Source: Amborella trichopoda
Lineage: Eukaryota > Streptophyta > Magnoliopsida > Amborellales > Amborellaceae
NCBI RefSeq assembly: GCF_000471905.2
Contig: NW_006499801.1
Coordinates: forward strand, 1,140,133-1,204,132
Direction: 5' to 3'
Length of the DNA stretch: 64,000 bases
This document shows, in pieces, positions 46,542 to 56,413 of the stretch. How positions within the stretch are numbered: position 1 is the first letter of the stretch; every line of letters starts with the position of its first letter. The notes below the pieces were generated by a model that saw only the letters and a program-made list of their open reading frames with translations, had not been told where the DNA came from and made no database searches. Both the position numbers and the translations under genes were made by a program.

Positions 46542-47411
46542 ATCGGTTGGTGCACCACAAGGACATGGTGCACCATGCACAAAAGATATTATATATCGAT
46601 CATACGAGTGCGAATCTCTATAATCATGATTTATACTTAATTTCCATCATCTATTTCTCGCAACGGAGGGCGTAGATGATCCATAGTTTTTCAAAACAAG
46701 CATTCATCATGTGATTGATCTTAACCGTTTGTCATAAGGAACAAATAGCAGATGACCCCTGGTGTACATTGTAAATTACACCAATAGAGTACAATATAAG
46801 TTCCCTTCAACACATAATGAGTCATTCTTCATGAAACGCATAAGGAGTCATTCTTCATGCAGTTTTGATTTACATACATAATATGCAACTCAAAAATAGA
46901 ATATTGATTTATTTTTTTAAGTTTTATGTGGTGGTGGTAAAATTTAAAAAGATGTGGTTAAAAGTGGTAAAAAATTATATAAAGATTTATAATTTCATTA
47001 AAGATATAGCTCTTAATACAAAATAGTAATAGCTCATAATTCGTGTAGCCAATTCTAATTGAAAAAAGATTTTGACGATGATGATGTGACTATATGGTGG
47101 TGGTGGTAAAAAATGCATAAGATTTTCAATATACGGTATTTTAGGTCCAAAATACATAATTAAAAGATAAATTTTTGAAGAAGGCCATATTTGAATGTGT
47201 GTGTGTGTTGGCCACCTTAGAACCACACACACTCAGTACCAGCAGAGTAACAACAATTGCACGTGGGTCTCAAAAGGCGACTTTTCCAATAAGTTTGGGA
47301 ACATGACAGAACTGAGAAATTGGGCGTGTTCCTGCGTGATCATACTATACACTTACTTCCTTAGGTGAAAGACTTGAGATAGCATTTTCTCCATCTAAAA
47401 ATTGGGGATAT
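45226..47411. other. Intergenic, no gene; long A run
   Basis: An uninterrupted A run covers 46504-46539 (36 bases), perhaps the tail of a retroelement in plus orientation, though no body was recognised upstream. 46546-46580 has GGTTGGTGCACCACAAGGAC, a small palindromic patch. Nothing coding seen. Confidence 0.45.
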
Positions 47412-47626
47412 TCATCTATGGAAAAGATTACATAAGGTTGACCTTTTAAAATGTAGAATTCAAATGCATTCCTAAAATCTTTCGAAAATGCCGTTTTGAT
47501 GTTGGAAAACATCTAATCGGTAAAGTTGACATTGATATGTATTGATACGGAGGGGAAAAGAGATTTCAAGATCTCTTTGCAATACATTATGTACATAGTC
47601 TATTTTCAAAAATATTATGTATATAT
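47412..47626 (-). mobile_element. Family A MITE, left part (split by a TIR element)
   Basis: TATGGAAAAGATTACATAAG, AATGCCGTTTTGATGTTGGA, GGTAAAGTTGACATTGATAT, AAAGAGATTTCAAGATCTCT and the TCTATTTTCAAAAATATT stretch follow family A in minus orientation. It breaks off at TATATA where the TIR element starts. Confidence 0.65.
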
Positions 47627-48626
47627 AAAAAAAAAATTACTGAAAACCCTCTAAAATATACTTTCTAAACATTTTACCCCATCCTAAACTTTTTTTCACT
47701 TTTTTTTCTCAAAAACCATTTTTTCTAACTAATACCCAACCTAAAAAAAATAGAAATAAATACAAAATTACCCCTGTTTTTACCTTCTACATTAGAAAGG
47801 GCATTTGCGTAGGCAGTCCGGCATTTGTATAGGCAATCCGATATTTTTTAACTGCCGATCCAGCGTTTGCGTAGGCAGTTCGGCATTTTGTGGGCGTCGT
47901 CCGGCGTTTTGTGGGCATCGTTCGGCGTTTTGCGTACTGTAATAAAATCACTTCGGCGTTTTGATGCAGTTGTCCAGTAGTGTATGTGCGCTGTCAGACG
48001 ATATGTTTACGGTAATGCAGGCAATCCGACGATTTGAAGTAGTGCTCCGGCAATTTACTTACTGGAATGGAGTCAATCCGGCGTTTGCAATGTGCAGTTC
48101 GGTATGTGTTTCTGGAATGATGTTAAGTTCGCCGTTTCACAGCTTCGCTCCGGCGTTATGGTCGATCTATCTAACACTGGGACGATGTAGCCTAGCAATA
48201 TCTTACTCGCAATCCGGCGTTACAGAACTTCGCTCCGGTGATTTTACTACTGGAGACGTAAGTCCGACATTTTATGGTCTCGGTTTGATGTTTTAGATAC
48301 ATGAGTAGGGTGGTCCGGCGTTAATAGTCTATGGTCCGACGTATCACTGTCTAAATAAGCAGTCCGGTATTGTAGAAATGCAATCAGTCATATGTCGTAA
48401 GTCTGGCAAATATCAATTGCGGTCCGACGAAAGTATTATTAGGATCTGTCCAAATGATTTGTTCGTACGGTGAACGTAGGGGTATTTTTGTCAAAAAAGT
48501 TCTCACTTTTTGAGTTGGGGGTATTAGTTAGGAAAGATGGTTTTTGAGAAAAAGAAGTGAAAAAAGTTTGGATTGGGAGTAGAGTGTCTAGAGAGTATAT
48601 TTTAGGGGGTTTTTAGCAATTTTCCC
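47627..48626. mobile_element. About 1-kb TIR element with internal CCGGCG array
   Basis: The inverted repeats are about 150 bp. The left reads TTACTGAAAACCCTCTAAAA, TTTCTCAAAAACCATTTTTT and CTAACTAATACCCAACC; the reversed right reads GGGAAAATTGCTAAAAACCC, TTTCTCAAAAACCATCTTTC and CTAACTAATACCCCCAAC. The GGGAAAATTGC end and long AT-rich TIRs suggest a Mutator-like non-autonomous element. The interior (47810-48440) is CpG-rich compared with its surroundings and made of a degenerate short-repeat array. No transposase. It sits in the middle of a family A copy. Confidence 0.8.
47810..48440 (+). repeat. Degenerate CpG-bearing array, core TCCGGCGTT
   Basis: About twenty variants at uneven spacing (roughly 15-45 bases): AGTCCGGCATTTG, GTCCGGCGTTTTG, CTTCGGCGTTTTG, CAATCCGACGATTT, GCTCCGGCAATTT, CAATCCGGCGTTTG, GCTCCGGCGTTAT and others. 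GCTCCGGCAAT is the exact reverse complement of ATTGCCGGAGC in the array at 44680-45010. Confidence 0.8.
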
Positions 48627-48790
48627 TTTACAAAATCTACTTTTAGAGTTTAAAATTTTATACCTAAAGATAAAAACAGATTCTCACTCTATACTAAGAA
48701 TTTTCGATAATAAAATTGCATCTCATGACAAAGTTTGGAGGTGGACCTTAATTTGATTGTTTAAGATTGCAACCTTATGCATCTCAACTA
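48627..48790 (-). mobile_element. Family A MITE, right part
   Basis: ACAAAATCTACTTTTAGAGT, TTAAAATTTTATACCTAAAG and ATAAAAACAGATTCTCACTC, then GGAGGTGGACCTTAATTTGA and TTGTTTAAGATTGCAACC. It continues the copy interrupted at 47626. Confidence 0.65.
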
Positions 48791-48976
48791 TATATGTATT
48801 TTTAAAATAAACAATTAAAATTTAATTACTTAAATACTTAGATCTTACTATCTAAAAATTTAAAAAGAAGAAGAAATAAATCGAGATGGAGTCCAATAAT
48901 TATGTTACGCACTGCATCAAACACCCAGTATCCTCAATTTCAAAAATTTTAAAATAAAAAAAGTGAGATTTATGTA

Positions 48977-49345
48977 AGGGTGCGGTTTCTATATAAACAA
49001 TGCAATTAAGGTGTACCTTAAAATTTTATCATGTAATTTTGTTAAATTTTATTTTAGTATTATCTTAAAATCTATTTTCATACCTAATTAAAAAATTTTA
49101 AAAAGCAAAAATATTTAAAATCAAGTAGATCTATAAATATATGAAAATCTTGAAAATGGATGATCTAGATAATGTGTTGCAAGATGCACTATTTTCGGAA
49201 CGCAAAAATATTTTTTTTTCATATTCATACATCTCGATGTCGAGATGATCGATTAGAGGGTTTTTTCAACATTAAAACAATATTTCCTATAGATTTTTGA
49301 GGTACATATGTGATTCTACATTTTAAAGTTGCAACCTCCTTAAAA
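48977..49345 (+). mobile_element. Family A MITE copy, diverged
   Basis: AAGGGTGCGGTTTCTATATA, ATGCAATTAAGGTGTACC, AAGTAGATCTATAAATATAT, GTGTTGCAAGATGCACTATT, CATCTCGATGTCGAGATGAT and TTTTTGAGGTACATATGTGA. Its right end is about 300 bases before the 5'UTR of the CUE gene. Confidence 0.7.
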
Positions 49346-49619
49346 CTTCTCCTTTTATGTAAATATAAACATAGTAAAAACCTAAAAATTTCCTTAGTTT
49401 TATATTGAGTTTCTAAACCTAACTAATCTTTTCAAGGAATTAACAAAGAAGACACGTTCGATTGGTGGAATATTAATCTACTTTTTGGACTTCTTGGTGC
49501 ACAAAATCTTAGCACAGTTTATATTGCAAACTCATCAAAATTAGGGGCAGCGTCGTCATTAGTTAAAAGATTAAGACCTTTTTGCTATTCCCTTAAAAGA
49601 TAGGGACTACATCGCCCTC

Positions 49620-49660
49620 TTCTCTCTCTCTCTCTCTTAAAAAAGAGATAGAGAGAGTAA
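49620..49660 (+). repeat. CT/GA hairpin near the CUE gene start
   Basis: TCTCTCTCTCTCTCTTAAAA is followed by AAGAGATAGAGAGAGTAA. The two halves could pair. It lies just upstream of, or within, the presumed 5'UTR. Confidence 0.6.
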
Positions 49661-49680
49661 GTAGTAATGGCGTAAGCGCG

Positions 49681-50426
49681 ATGAATAAAAAGGGGCAAAC
49701 GGACTGTTCGATTTCTGATGCAAAGGCTTGGTTGAGTGGGTAAGCTCTCTCTCTCCATTTAGTCTCTCGCTCTCTCTGAATTGATTGCTGGATTATGGTA
49801 TGTTTGGTGAATAATCCATCAGATGATCGCTGATCATGAAAATTCTTCTTCTTTGAATTTCAACATGTTCTCTATAATTTTTTACTGGCCATGGTCTTGT
49901 TGTTGTTCCTATTCTGTAATAACCTATGCTTAAACTGTAATCGGGACTTTTTCCAATTGTTTGTTGTGTCTTGAATTACTTTATATATATTGATCTGTAA
50001 TTCTTCAAGGAGTTATTCCTGTTCTTGATCGTGATGTATAGTCATTTCCATTGGATGATTTGTATGAGAATCTTGAAAATTAAATTAATTAATTGGGACG
50101 GCCTTCTTATCAGCAACTCCTGGTGTTTTTTTCTTTTTTTTGTAGATGAGTTATCAAGTTGGAGGAGTTTCTGATTGCTTTTTTGCTTAATTTTATAATA
50201 ATAATGTTTTGTACTTTTTTTTCTGAAGTGAATCCTCACTTGTGGTTTTTAGGAAATTAGGAGTATCGTGACCTTGTTATGTACTTTGTTGTTTTCTTTT
50301 CTCTATTTCCTTGTTTATATTTCAAGCTTTTTTTTTGGTTATTTCAAATGTTACTAAGTATTAAGCTTGCAGATGTTGGATTTATTTATTTTTTATTTTT
50401 TATTTTTTTTCAGATTGATTGATTAG
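49681..50426 (+). promoter_or_regulatory. Upstream ORF across a 5'UTR intron of the CUE gene
   Basis: If the 5'UTR exon ends at 49739 (donor GTAAGC) and joins at 50414 (acceptor TTTTTTTTCAG), an ATG at 49681 opens a 23-codon frame (MNKKGQTDCSISDAKAWLSG, then LID, stop at 50424-50426). It closes seven bases before the main ATG at 50433. A still smaller start-stop (ATGGCGTAA) precedes it near 49668. Such upstream ORFs often lower translation of the main frame. The transcription start is not known, so their presence in the mRNA is inferred. Confidence 0.5.
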
Positions 50427-50432
50427 AAGGAA

Positions 50433-53400
50433 ATGGACTCCAAATCTGTGTTCAATGTGTTGCAAGAAGTGTTTCCTCAGGTATGATGCCCTTTTCACGA
50501 TTATGGATATGCTCTACTTGTTATTTGGCTATTTATTCTTAAAAGAATTATTGTATTTGTGATTATTTTTGGGTGAATAGAATTAAGGGCTTAATTTTGT
50601 GGGTTTCGATGGCTTCATCAATGAGCTAAGTATATTGTCGATGAGTTTGCTACTTTACTTTGTTTGATTCTATCTATCGTCTTTAGCAATCCTAACATCA
50701 TCATGTTTAAGTCTTGATTGATACGATTTTGGAGTGAACGTGTGTGGATTAAAAGAAAATTATGTAAAATAATGACACCAGAAAGATAGAATTGACAATT
50801 ATCATGTTAAAGAGTATATCATGGATCTTTGTTTGACACTATTTGCTATCATTTTTGTAGCTTGTTTAATTTTTCTGGATTTGGTATATTTTTATTCATG
50901 TTGCCTTGTTTGTTTGGTTGTTATCAATAATTTCAGATTGATTTGCGAATATTAAAAGCAGTTGCCTTTGAGCATTCTGATAATGTAGATGCTGCGATGG
51001 ATTTTCTCATGGACCATGTTATCCCAAATATTAAATATCTAGAGGAAGCACCTCGTGAAAACATGGGAGGAGAAGGTAATTCTGTTGCATATTATGATAG
51101 TCCATTTATCTCTGTATGTGGATTTGCTTTCTTGATGAAAGTGTGGATTGCTTCTTAATGCTATTATTCTGCATAATCTTTCGATAATTGGTGACAGATA
51201 AAATGCAGAATGGGGACCACAAATTAGAGGAACTGAACTCTTCATCGAAGGAATCACACTCACCTCTATCTTCTGAAATGAACACTGAATCATATAAAGC
51301 CAATACTTCTTATGATTCCCTTCATTCCATGCTACCACACTCGAATAGTGTATCTGTGGGAGCATCTGATAAAGGTAGAGAGGGTGAACATCATGATTCG
51401 TACTTGGAGGCTGAATCTTTTGCAAACAACGTGTTGATCCAGGTCGAGCCATTGCTACATCATGAAGAGAGGGCAGATAACTTGGAGTCTTTAGTATTGG
51501 AAAAGGACTTCAGTGGACTTGGCGTAGCAAGCAAGGAATCTTCTGCTCAGGGTTCCTTGGGAAGTGATGTTGAACTTTTGATATGTCACAATAAGTTACC
51601 TCATTCAGACAATGAGAATCAATCTCCAACTATAGCGTGCAAATCTGGTCTTGATATTGATTTGCTTGAAGATTTTATTGGAGAGTCTCACAATTATAAG
51701 GAATTTAGTGAAATTGGCATCGCCACTGAAGAACCTCCACCTCAAGGTTCCTTGGGGAATGTTGTTGCCACTGAGGAACCTCCACTTCAAGGCTCCTTGG
51801 GGAGCGATGTTCAGATTTTGACATTTGACAATGAATTTTCTTCTGAAGGGATAGATAATGAGAATCACTCTTCAAGCGTGAGTAGCCAATCTGCTCATAC
51901 CCCGAGTGTTGAAGATCTTGAAGATTTCATTGGAGAATCAAGGAACTATAAGGTATTGTCTTTTTCCCATTCTAGAATTATCTTGTAACACTTTATGCCA
52001 GTGGTAGTTTTGAAGCCTGGATGTAATATGAGAAACTATTGGAATGGCTTAGTGATTCTGTGGCAGTTCATGTGTTTTTTAGGAGCTAAGATTGATCTTG
52101 GAATTTTTGTCTTTTAAATTTAGGTTAATTTGCACACAGTTCAATATGTGTCTTTTTTTTGTTTTTTTTTTCACTTCACATGCTTTGTATCAAAACTTGA
52201 GATACTTGGATAATATGACCTAAAAGTTGAGACACAAAGAACCTGCTGCCAATTTCTACGGTAGTGAAAGTAGATGGGCATCGTATGCTCCAAGTCATGT
52301 ATATGATTGGGGAAAAGTTTATATACGGTTGCATCCTTACGTCAATGGCTAAGGATGCAGCCTTATAAACCTTCCAATATTTTGGATGGTTCAGATTTCA
52401 CATTTGAATGTCATACGCCAATACTTCCAACTAGAAGCAACCGGTTACCCTTCCAGTTGTGCGTCTCTCTGTCTCCACCCTACACCACTCTCTCTCATCA
52501 AAACCATGGCGGTTTTGCATTGCATGATTCTCTCGTATGGGTCTTGATCATTGATATAAACTGAGAAAAGTGGAAACTTTTTCAGGTGAAAGCTCCTTAC
52601 TTGTTTTTAAAGGGGATTTTTAGTGGTGTCAATGGTGGTTTCTTAGTCTCCCTTTCTCTGCACCATGTCTTAAGAAAACCACCTTACCTTTTCTACTCTC
52701 TGTGCAAAGTCCATGGCGGTTTCGCATAAGCCCCATTTGTATAGAATAAAAAAATAAAAAAAACCTCACCTTTTTGTGGTTTCTGGTTTGGGCTTTGGTT
52801 TCCAATCGGGAATACCTAGTGGGGGCTTCAATAACACTCAAGGCATTCGTCTGTAACTTCACCTCCATGCCATTGGTAAGAACAAAAAAAATCCACCCTC
52901 CAAGACCAACTGGCTTTTTCACAACACCTTGAAGACCCACAACACAGATTTGGCACGAGTATTACCAATGACCACACCTTGGTGTGTCTCGGAAGAACAG
53001 AAAGCTCCTTTTCTTCACTGGCTTCTTTCTTCTCAAATTCACAGGCCTCACCATTAGAGCCCCTCTCCACCCATTCTTCAAGCATCGCAGAATGCATTGC
53101 AAAAACCACTGAAATTCGGCAAAATTGCAGAGAAAAATAAGCAACCATGGCAGAAGAGTGCAGCAGAAATTGAGCACTTTGCACCTCACTTCCCTCTCTC
53201 TCACCAAACACTTTCTCTCTCTAGAACTTTCTCTCTACACCTTTTCTCTATTACTTCCTAATTTAAAACAACGATGGATGCAGATCTGAGAGAAATGCAT
53301 ATCAGACCTTTTCTCTCTCTATTGAAACCCAGCTGCCTCTCTCTCTCTCTCTAGTTAATGGGTAGAGGGAAGAAAACTGGGGCACCGGTGAGCGCTGGTC

Positions 53401-56373
53401 TTCCCCTTGGTCTTAGTGCGCAATCTCAGCCATTGAAATACTTGAACGGGATTGCTTCAACCTTACCTCTACAGCTACAAATGCATCCGTATGCCAACTG
53501 CACCCATATAATTGGCAACTCATTTTATGTTATCCAATTGTCTTTCTCCTATTCAATTGCTGATGATCTATTTCCCATATATAGCAGTAGATAAGGATAG
53601 CTAAATCCATAACCTTATATGAGTTAAACCATGTATGAGGTTCCAGCAATCGAAAAATAAAAACTACATGTTGAGTTCCCACTTATTTTTTTAATGCCAG
53701 GGACTTGCCAATTAAGGCCTTTCCCAAAGTTTAGGTGGTGACCAGGTAGGCAGGTACCCTTGGAATGTCTGCTTCAGAGGACCCCATTTGGTGGCCATCC
53801 TAATAACTTGTCAAGAGTATCAAGAATATCGTAGGTATATGGAATATCAAGAATTTCTTTTAACTTATCAGCCACCTTTATGGCCTTTTAATGTTCATCT
53901 ACAGAATCTTTAGAATTTTAACTCTCTTAGGCATGCTTTTCTACCACATGGATGGATCTTATCTCCTTCCTTATACCCTCTTGTGACATGGAGGGCATGT
54001 CCTTCAAAAGTTCAGATATCAATTTTACATAGTTAGAGCGATATACAACTGTATCACTGTTTTCAAGCCCTCTATTTGCTTCCTTATGCCAGTTTAGAGC
54101 TCTGAAATATGACTTCCTTTATATTCGAACTTTAAAATTTGATTTTACTTCTTTTTACTGAAATCAGAACTCCCTTGGTTGCCTTCTTTCGTATTTGTAT
54201 GATTTTCCCTTAGATGATTTGTTGTTGAAACGTTTGAAATAACTGGATTTGCTGCCAATGAAAACGTTGTTGCAATTAATGAAGTTACTAATGGTCTTCA
54301 AATGCAGAAAACTTTGTTAGATGCTATGGAATCATTGCGTGGTTTGGTCAAAGAGGCGGAGGTTCAAGAGGAAGCCGCTGGACAAGCTAAAAAAGAAGCA
54401 GATCAAGGGGCTCAAGAGATCCTTACCAAAGTGGAGGATCTTAAACAGATGTTATCACGTGCAAAAGAGGCTAATGATTTGGTTAGCGCTTAGAGCTTCA
54501 ATTTTCAAGTGAATTTGAATGATATGATTATTTATCTATATGTTGTCTACTTTAAAACCCATGAACAAGAAAGAAAGCACTGAGTCTATTTGTCATCTGG
54601 CAGCATTCTGGGGAAGTTTATGGAGAGAAATCTATATTAGCCACTGAGGCACGGGAACTTCAATCCCGTCTTTTGCATTTGTCAGAAGAAAAAGATAAAT
54701 TTCTTCATGTCATTGATGAGGTGAGTTAACTGCCATATATCCCCTTCCATCTATTTGCTGGGTCCGCTTCTTTTTTTTCATTTCATCCAGAAACATGCAT
54801 GTCAATCCATGCCAGACGTACAGTTTTGATGATGCTATTTAAATGGGTTTTTTTCATCCACATTCTGCTTTTGCTTTAAAATTTTCTGCGGAACTAGTAA
54901 TTAATAAATTTCTGATGTACAGCTCAGCTAATGACATTTAGGATGAATGTTCAGGTTCCTCTTACTCTAGCATGTTATGATACATCTTCAACATATAAAT
55001 TCTGAGAATTTTGAAGAAGACTATTTATGTTCTTTAATTTATAGTAGGATGCCATTTCAATGGAGTTTTCACCTATGTGCTGCTTTTGCTTCAAAATTTC
55101 TGCAGAAATAGGATGTAAGAGATGCCTGACATAAAGCTCAGATAATGACATTTACAATGAATTTTTGGTTCCTCCTATTCTAGCATGTCGTGATGCATCA
55201 TCAAGATATTAATTCTGAAATTTTGGATAAGACACTTTTGTTTATAATTTAAAATATAAAATATAGGATTACAGTAGACGGGTCATGATTCAGGCTTACT
55301 CTAGTAGTTCATCATGAGCTTATACTTGTAGAAAGCTGAAAGAATTTAATAATGGTAATAAAGGCGCTTCCCTCAAATCATGCTTGCATCTTATGTCTCA
55401 ATATTTGGGATCATGCATGTCACTTCTATGTAATTGGTGCCAATGTTGTTTTGCCTGCTTTTGTTTTAGATCTTAGACACATGTTGGGTCCATGTAGGTT
55501 TGGTAAGACATCAGAATTTGAGATCGTGGTTTGCGCAATATGCGTTTAACATATACTACTCAGGCACTCCAAAATTGGCCTAGTCTAGACATACTTTGCT
55601 TTGTCAGCATGATGCGAAACTCCTAGATACCAGGGTGGGACACTTGTTTGTACAACACTTTTATCATTATAGGAAAGTTGATACAATTCGGACATGGGGT
55701 GTCTTGGTTTATGGAAGTGAAAGCTGGCCCAACAAGATTTGAAGATATGACATCTTTGTTAAAAACAAAAGCTCTTCCATGAGTGAAAAAAGTGGGGGAA
55801 GGGGGGTATCCCCCATCTAAACCATTGCCACATTGAGGGTTGAGGGTTATAACTCCCCTTTTATTTATTTATCTGTTTTGGTGGTTCTTGTTTTGGCTTC
55901 AAGTGCCGAACTACAAAGCACGATTATTTTTTGAGTATATCATTCCGGCACTTCAAGTGCCAGACAGATATAGACACACACGCCCACGCCCACAGGCATG
56001 CACGCACGTGCACACACAAAAAAAAAACAAACCACCCTTCACAAATTCTAAACTTAGCCTTCGAATTTAGGTGTTGTTAATATTAGATTATCCCATTGAC
56101 GCACACAGTTGTGTCCTCCTGTGTCTTAATTCTAGGATGTCACATTTAACACTGAGGTACGCATGGTACATCTCTAGACGTGTGTGGGTAATATTGCTTT
56201 TAATTATTAAAGGGTTTACTTACTCCATTTCGGTATTGTGGTATGGTTGATTGTACTCCAGTCAGAGGAGTAAGATGGAAAAATGGATGTTGTCTGTCAT
56301 ATCTTACTGCAGGATAACAAGCTTTGCACTTATAAATTCACACGAGCGTGTGTGCTCATTTGCATTTTTCTTT

Positions 56374-56413
<40 letters not shown>

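Noticed and set aside
46440-46640. Open frame with a poly-Lys run
   Set aside because: The lysines come from the 36-base A run.
47961-48296. 111-codon open frame
   Set aside because: It lies wholly inside the CpG repeat array of a TIR element; its length is explained by low stop density of GC-richer DNA.
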